Notes under the pieces: model-generated
The model's input: only the letters and a program-made list of their open reading frames with translations
Told to the model about the DNA's origin: nothing
The model's database searches: none
Assembly: GCF_025264625.1 (NCBI RefSeq)
Contig: NZ_CP093313.1
Location: forward strand, 1,302,001-1,366,000
Source: Occallatibacter riparius
GTDB lineage: Bacteria; Acidobacteriota; Terriglobia; Terriglobales; Acidobacteriaceae
Reading direction: 5' to 3'
Length of the DNA: 64,000 nucleotides
Part shown: positions 34,453 through 44,881 of the stretch, in pieces
Position numbering within the stretch: the first letter of the stretch is position 1
Layout of the letters: every line of letters starts with the position of its first letter
Program-made: the position numbers and the translations under genes

Positions 34453-36246
34453 TCATTTTTGCTTCTTCGAGGAGCCCTTTGCATGTGCGCTGCTCTTCGA
34501 TGAGGACGATTTCTTGTGCGTAGTCTTGCCCGATGACTTCGCGTGGGGGTGCAGATCTTGCGCAGTGATGGTGGTGCGATGACGGCTGCGCGAGCTACGC
34601 GCCGCGACGGGCTCGGCTACATGCAGGCGCTGGCCTGGCGTCACCTTTGTGCCGGAAGCGATTTTGTTCCAGCGCCGGAGTTGATCGAGGGAGACGCCGA
34701 AGCGGTCAGCGATGGAGACGAGCGAATCGCCGCGGCGGGCCGTGTACATCACGGTATGAGCGGAGGGAGATGCGGCGGGAGCGGTGGGCACCACAACGGC
34801 TTCAACACCCGAGAGGCTTTCGCCTGCGGTCAGCTCGTTGGCATTGGCGAGGTCGGAGACGGACACGTGATAAGTGTGCGCGATGGACTCGAGGGTGTCA
34901 TCTGCGGTAACGCGGTGATAGCGCCACTGGTCGCGCTTGCGCTCAGGGATGACTGCGATGCGCTCCTGAAAGAGCCCTGAGGTGCCGGCGGGAAGATGCA
35001 GATCGAAGGGGCCGTCGGGCGGCGTGACCATGCGCAGCAGGCTGGGATTGAGCGCCATGATCTCATCGATGGGCGCGCCCACCAGGTCGGAGACGAGGCG
35101 GAGGTCGACCGAGTAGTTGATGGAGACGGTGTCGGTTAGCACGGGCGGGTCGAGGGTGATTTCGTCGAAGCCGTACTGGTGGGGATTGTTGGCGATGATG
35201 ATGGCGGCGAGGATTTCGGGGACGTAGTTCTGCGTTTCGCCGGGCAGGTTGTGGCGCTTGTAGAGTTCCCAGAAGTCGGCGTAGCCGGTCTTCTGCACGG
35301 CGCGCTGGATGTTTCCCGCGCCCCAGTCGTATGCGCCCATCGACAGATACCAGTCGCCGAGCTGGCTATAGAGGAACTTCATGTAGCGGGCGTAGGCGCG
35401 CGTGGACTTTTCGGGATCAAACCGCTCATCGACGTAGGCGTTGCGCTTGAGGCCGTAATCGCCGTAGGGCATGAACTGCCACATGCCACCGGCGCGGGAT
35501 TTCGGATTGATGGCGCGGGGCTGGAAGCCGGATTCGGCGACGGCAAGGTAGATGAGATCCTGCGGAACGCCTTCTTCCGCCATTACGCGCTGAATCATGG
35601 CCCGGTAGCGGCCGGCGCGCTGGAACGAGTGCAGCAGTGTGTTGTGACCGCGCTGCGAGTTGGCGAAGAAGTTGATGAAGGAAGCAACATACTCGTTCAC
35701 CATCAGCGGAAGGTCCGACTTGGTGGTGGCGAGCTGAGCCTTAGCCTTGGCTTCGATGTCGGGATTCGCCTCGAAGGTGACGTCGCTTGCGACTTCACCG
35801 GGAGTCTCTTCGACTTTAGGGACGAATCCATTGCCGACCTTGAGGGCTTCCATCTCGAGCGCGTTGACCTGGTCGACGATGCGATCGAACTGCTCTTTGA
35901 GAACTGGCTCGCTGTTGATGTCGAGGCCGCTGGAGAGCATGATGTCTACGGCTTTGTCGAACTGCGTCTTGGCCTGGGTAAGCTCTCCGCGGCGGTAGGC
36001 GGCATCGCCGGCGGCGTACGCCTTGTTCACCCGTTCGATGAGTTGCTGAAGCTGCTGCTGGTGGATTGCTTGCTTTGAGGGCGCGGCGGGCTGCTGGGGC
36101 TGCGGCGCTGCCTGTTCAACTGCGGGCGCGAGGGCCTGCGGAGCAACGGGTGTGTCTTTCTTCTGCGCGGGATCGCACCCCACCAGCAACAAGGCCAATG
36201 CAGCGCAGCCAAACCAGCGATAACGATTGAGATCCATGCTGAACAA
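34453..36246 (-). CDS. mltD: Membrane-bound lytic murein transglycosylase D-like lipoprotein with LysM repeats
   Basis: The 597-residue protein has a signal peptide ending LLLVGC (lipobox) and a Pro/Gln-rich linker. A helical repeat region follows (about 75-110), then an SLT transglycosylase domain (about 210-370) with the catalytic Glu in AVAESGFQPRAINPKSRAGGMWQF. At least two LysM domains follow (DDTLESIAHTYHVSVSDLANAN; GDSLVSIADRFGVSLDQLRRWN), and the tail is Ser/Lys-rich. It cleaves peptidoglycan between MurNAc and GlcNAc. MDLNRYR, three codons in, may be the true start. It is divergent from lepA. Confidence 0.93.
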   Translation of the reverse strand: MFSMDLNRYRWFGCAALALLLVGCDPAQKKDTPVAPQALAPAVEQAAPQPQQPAAPSKQAIHQQQLQQLIERVNKAYAAGDAAYRRGELTQAKTQFDKAVDIMLSSGLDINSEPVLKEQFDRIVDQVNALEMEALKVGNGFVPKVEETPGEVASDVTFEANPDIEAKAKAQLATTKSDLPLMVNEYVASFINFFANSQRGHNTLLHSFQRAGRYRAMIQRVMAEEGVPQDLIYLAVAESGFQPRAINPKSRAGGMWQFMPYGDYGLKRNAYVDERFDPEKSTRAYARYMKFLYSQLGDWYLSMGAYDWGAGNIQRAVQKTGYADFWELYKRHNLPGETQNYVPEILAAIIIANNPHQYGFDEITLDPPVLTDTVSINYSVDLRLVSDLVGAPIDEIMALNPSLLRMVTPPDGPFDLHLPAGTSGLFQERIAVIPERKRDQWRYHRVTADDTLESIAHTYHVSVSDLANANELTAGESLSGVEAVVVPTAPAASPSAHTVMYTARRGDSLVSIADRFGVSLDQLRRWNKIASGTKVTPGQRLHVAEPVAARSSRSRHRTTITAQDLHPHAKSSGKTTHKKSSSSKSSAHAKGSSKKQK

Positions 36247-36426
36247 CGCCGCGATTGTTCCAGCGGCCGCACTACTCCAGAGGTGGAAGTGAAACCCTTA
36301 GCCGATGATAAGCTATGGGGAGGGCTCTGCTGCGGCAGACGCGCAGATTCAGCTCTCAGTGCGCCTTCCGCGCTGCCCTTTTGAATTGACGAAGAAAGCG
36401 CCGGAATCATCACCCGCAAATCCTGA

Positions 36427-38235
<1,809 letters not shown>

Positions 38236-38238
<3 letters not shown>

Positions 38239-38258
38239 GGCCGTTCGGCCCCTTTTTG
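38236..38258 (+). terminator. lepA terminator
   Basis: GGGCCG/CGGCCC (38238-38243 / 38246-38251) is followed by CTTTTTG; the stem begins in the stop codon itself. Confidence 0.8.
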
Positions 38259-38592
38259 CGGAGTTTCATTAATTTTCTTTCACATGCGCCTGTGGAAACC
38301 GGTCGAGCTGAACCGGTTATTGTGCATTTGAGGCGCAGCCTGCATAGGCGCAGGTATAACCCGCGTTTGTATCTGAAATTTAAGGACTTACGATTTCTAC
38401 CAGAAGGGCTGCCTTTTTGGCAACAGTTTAAATTAACCTTTCTTTAATCGGTCACCCGCGGCTTTCCACAGAAATTTCCACAGAAACAGGCCCCTCGGAA
38501 AAGGTTGCCTGCGCCTGTCTGGAGCCTATTGAAATTGGAGCGTTTGAGGCCGGATCTGACTGGATCAGATCCGGCCTTTTTGAGCGAGGATT
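38259..38592. other. Intergenic stretch ending in a plus-strand terminator; possible small RNA
   Basis: The 300 bases between the convergent lepA and skp genes are AT-rich for this genome. They hold a 7-bp hairpin AACCGGT/ACCGGTT (around 38296-38318), TTTCCACAGAAATTTCCACAG direct repeats (about 38464-38486), and a strong hairpin at 38547-38577 followed by TTTT on the plus strand. No protein frame is convincing. Confidence 0.35.
38547..38581 (+). terminator. Strong hairpin with plus-strand T-tract
   Basis: A perfect 13-bp stem (38547-38559 / 38565-38577) with a 5-base loop is followed by TTTTTGAG on the plus strand. It lies just beyond the end of the minus-strand skp gene, which it may also terminate, although the minus strand has no T-tract there. 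Confidence 0.7.
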
Positions 38593-39282
38593 TTACTTCG
38601 GCGGGGCGGTGGGCTTGGGAGCTGCCGGACGGGGCGCCTGGCCCGCCGGAGCCGGAGCTGCCGGGGTGCCCTGCGGAGGCGCCGGTACACCGGACTTGAC
38701 GTTGTAGGCTTCGATCACAGGCTTGGTGATGTCGGTGGAGGGCAGGGCGTAGAGAACGGGCGTCTGCTGGCCGGCGACATCGAGCACCAGCGTATAGCCA
38801 TTCTGCTGGGCGTAGGTCGAGAGGACGTCGTAGACCTTGGAGGCGGTGCCGGCGTAGAGGTCCTGCATCTCCTGCTGGAAGTCGTTCTGGGCATCCTCGG
38901 CGGAACGATCGAGCTGCTTCTTCTTGTCGTCGATCTGCTTGGCGCGGTTGGCGCGCTCGGCATCGCTGAGGGTTGCGCCCTGGGACTGAAGCGCCTTCGT
39001 AGAGGCGTCGATGTCGTCGCTGAGCTTCTTGATTTCCTGGCGCTTCGGGTCCCACTTCTTCTGCAGGTCAGCAAAGCTGCGCTGGAACTCATTGGTCTGG
39101 CCAACAGCCACCTGGAAGGCGATGACGGCGATCTTGGTGGGGCCGGCGGGTGCGGTAGCAGCCGTAGCTGGAGCGGCAGCGGGCTTGGCGGGCGCCGCGG
39201 CTTGAGCAGTGGCGGTCTGAACGGCAGAAGTCAGGGCAAGGCCCGAGGCCATGAGGACAGGGATTAAGGTCGAACGCTTCAT
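38593..39282 (-). CDS. skp: OmpH/Skp family periplasmic chaperone, copy 1
   Basis: Skp carries unfolded outer-membrane proteins across the periplasm to BamA. This 229-residue copy has a signal peptide, an Ala/Pro-rich spacer, the domain start KIAVIAFQVAVGQTNEFQRSFADLQKKWD, a long coiled coil (about 65-135), the terminal TLVLDVAGQQTPVLYALPSTDIT, and a Pro/Ala-rich tail. It is the third gene of bamA-skp-skp. It differs from the neighbouring copy by its longer Pro-rich ends. Confidence 0.9.
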   Translation of the reverse strand: MKRSTLIPVLMASGLALTSAVQTATAQAAAPAKPAAAPATAATAPAGPTKIAVIAFQVAVGQTNEFQRSFADLQKKWDPKRQEIKKLSDDIDASTKALQSQGATLSDAERANRAKQIDDKKKQLDRSAEDAQNDFQQEMQDLYAGTASKVYDVLSTYAQQNGYTLVLDVAGQQTPVLYALPSTDITKPVIEAYNVKSGVPAPPQGTPAAPAPAGQAPRPAAPKPTAPPK

Positions 39283-39454
39283 TGGTACCTGGAAACTCCT
39301 TCGCGGTCCCTGTTTTTAGACTGGCTGCGCGAAAGGCGCGAGAGCAAGCCTCTGCCCGTCTCCGCAGATTTTCTTCTGTCTGGGGGCACTCCACGCCGGA
39401 CGGAGCGGAGCAGAAGAAGACACGAAAGGAGAGGACCAGGAACTAGTGAGGATT

Positions 39455-39640
39455 ATAGCGCAGGGGACAGGGAACAGGGACAGAGGGCAGGGGTTAGGGT
39501 TCAGGGGTTAGAAGGCTAGGGACGGAGTGCCGGAGTTACAAAGTTACAGAGTGACAATCGGGAACAGATAGGAAGAGGGCCGCTCGATGATGAGCGGCCC
39601 TTCTCCTATTCCCTACTGCCAATTCCCTGCTCCCTGGTTC
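39455..39640. repeat. Purine/pyrimidine repeat block R4, copy 2
   Basis: On the left of the hairpin are G/A-rich units (CAGGGAACAGGGACAGAGGG, GGGGTTAG). On the right is their pyrimidine-rich counterpart (CTATTCCCTACTGCC, CCCTGCTCCCTGG). The whole block is therefore a long imperfect inverted repeat around the GGGCCGCTC hairpin. Confidence 0.65.
39577..39600 (-). terminator. Terminator of skp copy 2
   Basis: A 9-bp perfect stem GGGCCGCTC/GAGCGGCCC with a 6-base loop. On the minus strand it is followed by CTCTTCCTAT. Confidence 0.65.
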
Positions 39641-40267
39641 TTACTTGCTGGGGGCCTTGGGTGTGGTGGGACGGACGCCTGCGGGGGCGGGGGCTTCCAC
39701 GGGGGGAGCCGGCACGCCGGACTTCGCGTTGTAAGCATCCACGATGGCCTTGGTGATGTCGCTAGAAGGCGCCGCGTAGAGCACCAGCGGCTGCTGCTGC
39801 TGGTTTTCGCTGGCATCGATCACGACGGTAAAGCCCTGCTCCTTGGCGTAGGAGTTCAGGACGTCATCGACCTTCTGGGCGACCTTACCGAAGGTATCCT
39901 GCATGGCCTGCTGGTAGTCGTTCTGGGCGTCCTCGGCGATGCGCTGAGCCTGCTTCTTCTTGTCGTCGATGGCCTTTGCCTTGTTGGCGCGATCGGCATC
40001 GCTGAGGGTGGCGCCCTGCGCCTGGAGCTGCTTGGTCAACGAGTCGACTTCGTCGCCCAGCGACTTGAGCTGGGTGCGCTGGGGTTGGAACTTCTTCTGC
40101 AGGTCGCCGAAGTCGCGCTGGAATTCGTTGGTCGCCGTCACGGCTTGCTGGAAGGCAATCACGGCAACCTTGGGCGCGCCGGCAGAGGCTGCGGCGGGGG
40201 TTTGGGCTGCGGCGCTCAGGGCAAAGCCCGAGGCGACGACGGCTGCAAGGACAGATACACGCTTCAT
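39641..40267 (-). CDS. skp: OmpH/Skp family periplasmic chaperone, copy 2
   Basis: This 208-residue tandem paralogue of the gene at 38593-39282 has the same order: signal peptide (MKRVSVLAAVVASGFALSAAAQ), KVAVIAFQQAVTATNEFQRDFGDLQKKF, a coiled coil with SLTKQLQAQGATLSDADRANKAKAIDDKKKQAQ, FTVVIDASENQQQQPLVLYAAPSSDIT and a Pro-rich end. The identical stretch QGATLSDA is shared with copy 1. It lies between bamA and the other copy. Confidence 0.9.
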   Translation of the reverse strand: MKRVSVLAAVVASGFALSAAAQTPAAASAGAPKVAVIAFQQAVTATNEFQRDFGDLQKKFQPQRTQLKSLGDEVDSLTKQLQAQGATLSDADRANKAKAIDDKKKQAQRIAEDAQNDYQQAMQDTFGKVAQKVDDVLNSYAKEQGFTVVIDASENQQQQPLVLYAAPSSDITKAIVDAYNAKSGVPAPPVEAPAPAGVRPTTPKAPSK

Positions 40268-40599
40268 GCGAATGGAAAACTCCTTCTCAGGTTCCCGCTA
40301 CTGGCACGCGCTCAAATGCGGAGCCGCTTTCTGCCTGAGGTTGAATCTCTCTATTCAGGCGTTGCACCGGAAGGGCACAGGCAGGAAAAGACTCGACTCA
40401 CAGTAGGCCGGAACTAATTCGGATTATAAGACAGGGAGTGGGGATGAGGGAACAGGGGGTGCCAGGGACAGTGGCGGAGTGGCAAAGGGACAGAGGGACA
40501 GAGGGACAGAGGGACAGAGGAAAGGGCCGCTCTTGCGAGCGGCCCTTGTTTCTATTCACTTCTGCCTGATCCCTACTGCCTGCTTTCTACTCCCTGCCT
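40268..40599. other. Spacer between bamA and skp copy 2: R4 repeat block and hairpin
   Basis: This spacer has the same organisation as the skp-skp spacer: purine-rich block, hairpin, pyrimidine-rich flank. No gene is seen. Confidence 0.6.
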
Positions 40600-40605
40600 T
40601 TAGAA
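40425..40605. repeat. Purine/pyrimidine repeat block R4, copy 3, with tandem octamers
   Basis: It includes four exact tandem copies of GGGACAGA (40487-40518) immediately before the hairpin, and a pyrimidine-rich flank (GCCTGATCCCTACTGCC, TACTCCCTGCC) after it. Confidence 0.7.
40522..40547 (-). terminator. bamA terminator
   Basis: An 11-bp perfect stem (40522-40532 / 40537-40547) has a TTGC loop. On the minus strand it is followed by TCCTCTG. It shares its GGGCCGCTC core with the skp copy 2 terminator. Confidence 0.7.
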
Positions 40606-43500
40606 GGTGGTGGAGACGGTCAGGCGGAAGGTCTTTCTGGGTTCGCGGAAGAGGTTCTGGGCGCCGTAGCCCTGCTGGGCCTGCTGCCAGGTGAAGTCGC
40701 CTGCGCCGCCCGGGGGGAACAGGTCACGGGTGATCAGCTGAGCCGAGCAGCTCTGGTTCTTGGAGCTGTTTGACAGATCGGCGTTGCAGTAGGGCCGCTC
40801 ATAGAGGCGCAGCGGGTTGTATGCGAAGTACAGCCGGAACGGTGCGTTGATGATCGGCATGAGCACCGAGATTTCACCGCCCACCGACATACGGGGAACG
40901 AAGTTGGTGCCGGCGACCGGGTGAACGTTCCTCTGGAATCCAACCAAGGAGCCGGGGATGCCGCCCTGGCAGGAGCCGTTGTTGTAGACGGGGCAGCCGT
41001 AGAGCGGAGCGGTCAGTGAAGCGAAGCCCTCAGGGCTTTGCTTGAGCTGGCCCTTGTTGAGCGCCGCGGTGATTCCGAAGTCATCGAAGAACGCGAACGT
41101 CACCGGCCCCGCGATGGGGATGCGGTACTCCATATTGGTGACGAAGTTGGTGTCGCCGCCGATGGAGGCGATGCCATACACCGGAATGGGAACCAGGATG
41201 CACTGGTTGAGCTGCGGATTGTTTGGATCGCGCGGCACGCAGGTGCCATCAGGATTGGTCAACTGCACCGTAGCGCGGTTGGGAACGTAACCGTAGGGCG
41301 TCGCTCCGCGGATATCGAATCCGCGCAGGTCGGCTTCACCGCCGGAGTAGAAGCGGTTGTTGGGCGGAGCCACGTCGCCGCCGAAGCCCTGGATGTAGCC
41401 GAGCTGGGCGCGGATGCCGAAGACATTGCGGCCGTCCGCCCTCGGCGTGAGGTAGTGCATCGAGGTGAAGCTCTTGTAGGCGACGAGCGGCGAGAAGTAA
41501 CGCAGGTTGCCGCCGATGCCCGAGAACTGGAAGACACCCGTGATTTCCCTGCCGGAGCGCGGACGCACCGGATTGTTCACGGTGTTGTACATGTAGCTGA
41601 ACGAGGCCGAGCTGTTGACGATATTAGTCAGCGCGTTGGATCCAACAATGCCGGACCGGAAGCTAATGGTCTGGAAGAAGGTTTGCGACGCGGTGCTGAA
41701 GGCCGTGATATCGGACTTGGTCAGCGAATAGGTAAGGCCGAGGCGCTGGAACGAGTGCTTCTTCAGCGGGTAGTTGATGCTGAAGTTCAGGCCCGTCGAG
41801 GACTGATTGTAGTTCTGCACCAGCGATTGCTGCGCGGAGCTCAGGTTCGCCGCCTGGCCGGTGGTGGCCTCGTAGTTCTTGGCGGCGTTGTAGTCCTGCT
41901 TCTGGGAGAAGATCTGGAAGCCGAGGTTCAGCGGGCGGTTGTGAACGTAGGGCTGCGAGAAGCCGAAGAGGAACTGGCGGCTCACGTTGCCGAGGTTGCC
42001 CTGCACGCTGAGCGTTTCGCCGAGTCCGAGGAAGTTATTGGTCTGGTAGTTGACACCGAGGAACGCGCCGGAGAGGCCGCTGACGCCGCCGTTCAGGCCG
42101 ATGGAGTTCTTGCCCTTTTCCTTGACCTTGAGGAGCAGGTCAACGGTGCCGGCATCGGGATCCTGGTGTGCTTCGGAATCCTGCTCGACCTTGAGCGGTT
42201 CGAAGTACTCGAGCTGATTGAGGCGGAGGAGGCTGTACTCCCATGCCTGGGAGTTGTAGACCTGTCCTTCTTCGAGGAGCAGTTCGCGACGGATGACGCG
42301 GTCGCGCGTGATGGTGTTGCCCTGGAACTCGATGCGCGATACGTAGAACTGCTTGCCCTCGTCGATATCGACGGTGAAGGAGACGGTCTTCTTCTGCTCG
42401 TCGTAGTGAGGCGTGGGGATGGCGCCAAAGTTGATGTAGCCGAGCTGGCCGTAGGCCTTCTTCAGGTTCTCAAGGCCCTTGCCCATGGCGGTGGCGCTGA
42501 AAACGTCGCCGTCTTTAAGCGGGAACTGCGCCCGCATGGCGCGCACGTTGTTGAACGCCTTGTAGCCGGAGAAGGTGATGCTTCCCAGCTTGTAACGCGC
42601 ACCCTCTTCGATGGGCATGAGGATGTCAATGCGCTTGCCCTTGTTGGGGCGGAAGGTGAGCCAGTTGAGGCCGCCCTGATCGCGAATCTGCGTCTGCGGC
42701 TCTTCAACGGCGGCATTGGCATAGCCCTTGTCGCGGTAGGCCTGGCGGACGCGCTCGGAGTCCTCTTCGAGCTTCGACGAGTCGAAGGTCTTGGGGAAGA
42801 GGTTTTCGAGGAACAGCGAGTAAGGAATGCCGATCGGCTTCAGGTTCTTCATGGAGCGGCGCAGCTGCAGCGAGCTGATGTGCTCATTGCCCGTGAAGCG
42901 GATGTTGCCAACCTTTACGGTAGGGCCTTCCTTGATGTTGAAGTTGATCTGCACCGAAGCCGGCGGGATGGTCTTCACGTCGGTCTTGATGGTGGCGAAC
43001 TGGTGGCCGTGCTCGGCGAGCATCTGGCGCAGCACCGCTTCAGCCCGCTTCACCTTGGTGGGGTCGTACTGGCTCTCCACCGAGATGGCGACCTTCTCCT
43101 TCTTGAAGCGGTCGAGTGCGTCGGAGACCGAGAAGGAGTTGAGGCCCTTGTAATTGACCTCGCGGATGGTGGGCTTCTCCGTCACGTAGACGTTCAGGAT
43201 GATGCCCTTCTCCGAGTCTTCGCGTTCGATGCGCAGGTTCTCGAAGTAGCCGGTGTTCCAGAGCGAGTTGAAGTCGCGCTCGACAGAGATGGGATCGTAC
43301 TGGTCGCCCACGTGGGTAAACAGGCGCGCCAAGACGGTTTCCTTGGGAATGCGCCGGTTACCGATCACACGAATCTGTTCGATGGTCTGAGAGCCCTGCG
43401 CCAGAACGGCAACAGAAGAAAAAATGAAGGCAAACAGCAGCAGCGCGCACGCCGCTTTGTTGGCGATCCGGAGGGCCCGGCCTGAAAGAATGTGCCGCAT
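40600..43500 (-). CDS. bamA: Outer membrane protein assembly factor BamA
   Basis: BamA inserts beta-barrel proteins into the outer membrane. The 966-residue protein has a signal peptide (ACALLLFAFIFSSVAVLAQ). POTRA domains run from about residue 38 (IEQIRVIGNRRIPKETVLARL) to about 420 and appear to number five. A 16-strand-type barrel follows and ends RKTFRLTVSTTF, with the expected terminal Phe. The frame is open 32 codons further upstream; the ATG at 43500 is chosen because it starts the signal peptide. The barrel is longer than in E. coli (966 against ~810), with extra-long loops. It is followed by two skp genes. Confidence 0.95.
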   Translation of the reverse strand: MRHILSGRALRIANKAACALLLFAFIFSSVAVLAQGSQTIEQIRVIGNRRIPKETVLARLFTHVGDQYDPISVERDFNSLWNTGYFENLRIEREDSEKGIILNVYVTEKPTIREVNYKGLNSFSVSDALDRFKKEKVAISVESQYDPTKVKRAEAVLRQMLAEHGHQFATIKTDVKTIPPASVQINFNIKEGPTVKVGNIRFTGNEHISSLQLRRSMKNLKPIGIPYSLFLENLFPKTFDSSKLEEDSERVRQAYRDKGYANAAVEEPQTQIRDQGGLNWLTFRPNKGKRIDILMPIEEGARYKLGSITFSGYKAFNNVRAMRAQFPLKDGDVFSATAMGKGLENLKKAYGQLGYINFGAIPTPHYDEQKKTVSFTVDIDEGKQFYVSRIEFQGNTITRDRVIRRELLLEEGQVYNSQAWEYSLLRLNQLEYFEPLKVEQDSEAHQDPDAGTVDLLLKVKEKGKNSIGLNGGVSGLSGAFLGVNYQTNNFLGLGETLSVQGNLGNVSRQFLFGFSQPYVHNRPLNLGFQIFSQKQDYNAAKNYEATTGQAANLSSAQQSLVQNYNQSSTGLNFSINYPLKKHSFQRLGLTYSLTKSDITAFSTASQTFFQTISFRSGIVGSNALTNIVNSSASFSYMYNTVNNPVRPRSGREITGVFQFSGIGGNLRYFSPLVAYKSFTSMHYLTPRADGRNVFGIRAQLGYIQGFGGDVAPPNNRFYSGGEADLRGFDIRGATPYGYVPNRATVQLTNPDGTCVPRDPNNPQLNQCILVPIPVYGIASIGGDTNFVTNMEYRIPIAGPVTFAFFDDFGITAALNKGQLKQSPEGFASLTAPLYGCPVYNNGSCQGGIPGSLVGFQRNVHPVAGTNFVPRMSVGGEISVLMPIINAPFRLYFAYNPLRLYERPYCNADLSNSSKNQSCSAQLITRDLFPPGGAGDFTWQQAQQGYGAQNLFREPRKTFRLTVSTTF

Positions 43501-43884
43501 CTTCACCGTGGGAAACCCCTTCGGCGAGCGCACATCATACTGGTGCGGTCGATGGTTCAAGTTCACGGGAAGAATATGCACACCCTCATTGCTCAAAAGA
43601 ATCTGGTTCTGCCCTCGCGGAAAGATTGATTATATTGGACCGCGGCCACCCGGCCCAAACCCGCGTCGCCCCAGCGTGGGCCGAGGAGACTGCGTCTCCA
43701 GGCCGCACGCAGATGCGTGACCCGCGCCACGGGCCTGGGAACAGGCAAAAATGAACCCTGACCCCAGTCTAAAGGACGCACCCGGCGCAGCGGGGACGGT
43801 CAACCAAACTCCGCTTATTTGTGTCGCACGGAGCTTAGACGCAGCACATCGAAACATGACATCCTCAAAGCTGTGAGGAATTCG
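43501..43884. other. Divergent spacer between bamA and the glutathione peroxidase gene
   Basis: Nearly 400 bases hold a TATAAT on the minus strand (43629-43634), a possible bamA -10 element without a clear -35, and a GC-rich stretch. No gene or repeat is recognised. Confidence 0.35.
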
Positions 43885-44385
43885 ATGACCGCCGAGAAAT
43901 CGCCCCTGTACGAGATCACCGCAGACCTGCTCGACGGCCATCCGCTGAAGCTCTCCTATTTTGCAGGGCGCGCGCTTTTGATCGTGAACACAGCGAGCCA
44001 GTGCGGTTTCACGCCGCAGTACGCGGCGCTCGAGCAGCTCTATCGCGATTTCAATCCGCGCGGATTTGAGGTGCTGGCGTTCCCTTCGAACCAGTTTGGT
44101 AACCAGGAGCCCGGCACAGCGGCTGACATCGCTACGTTCTGCGAACGCAATTACGGCGTGAGTTTCCCGGTGTTCGCCAAGATTGACGTGAATGGGGCGA
44201 ATGCGCATCCGGTGTTTCGATTTCTGACTGGGGCGCGCCGCGGGTTCTTCGGCACGAAGCGCATCAAGTGGAACTTTACGAAGTTCCTGGTGGACCGCAG
44301 CGGGAATGTTGTGGGCCGCTATGCGCCGTCGACGGAACCGGCAAAGCTGCGCGATATGATCGATCTGCTCCTCAAGCAGCAGTAA
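43885..44385 (+). CDS. Glutathione peroxidase family protein (Cys type)
   Basis: The 166-residue thiol peroxidase has the peroxidatic cysteine C40 in NTASQCGFTPQY, the conserved Gln in FPSNQFGNQEPG, and the Trp in IKWNFTKFLVD. The Cys (not selenocysteine) form usually works with thioredoxin rather than glutathione. TGAGGAA precedes the ATG at 43885; the frame is open to 43819 but that part lacks homology. Confidence 0.94.
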   Translation: MTAEKSPLYEITADLLDGHPLKLSYFAGRALLIVNTASQCGFTPQYAALEQLYRDFNPRGFEVLAFPSNQFGNQEPGTAADIATFCERNYGVSFPVFAKIDVNGANAHPVFRFLTGARRGFFGTKRIKWNFTKFLVDRSGNVVGRYAPSTEPAKLRDMIDLLLKQQ

Positions 44386-44431
44386 TTCTGTTCTTGAAAA
44401 AACAGGCTTGTAGAATGCACGCGAGGGATTA

Positions 44432-44881
44432 ATGCGCCGCAACTTTCCGCTGTTGCTTGTCCGCATCATTGTGGGAATCGTGTTCCTCACAGAGGGCATT
44501 CTGAAATTCATGCAGCCGGAGGAGCTTGGATACGGCCGGTTTGCTCATATTGGACTGCCGTTGCCGCACATGCTTGCGCCGGCGGTCGGGATCGTGGAGA
44601 TCATCTCCGGTGCGGCGGTAATGCTGAACCTCTATACAGGCGAGGCTGCAGTCCTGCTGCTCGGCGTGATAATCACGGCGCTGATCACGACCAAGATTCC
44701 CATTCTGCTGGGGCATTCTGTGGGGCGGTTCGGTGTGCCGAGGAGTGTGGCGCACACCGGGGTGCTGGCGTTTGTGCATGAGGCGCGCACGGATCTGGCG
44801 ATGCTTTTCTCGCTGGTTGCGATCCTGATGGACTCTGGCATGCACGTGGTGCGGCCGCGCGAGTGGTGGCAGCGCCGGTAG
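44432..44881 (+). CDS. DoxX family membrane protein
   Basis: The 149-residue protein has four membrane segments. It begins LLLVRIIVGIVFLTEGILKFMQP and continues VGIVEIISGAAVMLNLYT, the DoxX pattern. DoxX proteins are linked to quinone or thiol redox systems; a precise role is not assignable. Its stop codon TAG is formed at the left edge of the MITE-like element (TA|G), so the insertion may have created or preserved the stop. Confidence 0.85.
   Translation: MRRNFPLLLVRIIVGIVFLTEGILKFMQPEELGYGRFAHIGLPLPHMLAPAVGIVEIISGAAVMLNLYTGEAAVLLLGVIITALITTKIPILLGHSVGRFGVPRSVAHTGVLAFVHEARTDLAMLFSLVAILMDSGMHVVRPREWWQRR

Larger units (their letters stand above)
39283..39640. other. Spacer between the two skp genes: R4 repeat block and hairpin
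   Basis: The stretch contains the purine-rich block (about 39455-39576), the hairpin at 39577-39600 and a pyrimidine-rich mirror flank to about 39640. No gene is seen. Confidence 0.6.

Noticed and set aside
38464-38486. TTTCCACAG direct repeats as DnaA boxes (similar TTTTCCACA near 24458 and 24497)
   Set aside because: They deviate from TTATCCACA and are too few; no origin-associated gene is adjacent.
40487-40518. Four GGGACAGA units as a CRISPR-like array
   Set aside because: The units abut with no spacers; it is a simple tandem repeat.
41038-43485. 815-codon open frame on the plus strand opposite bamA
   Set aside because: It is the mirror of the bamA coding frame. High GC at third positions suppresses stops on the opposite strand. 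It shows no family motif and bamA is unmistakable.
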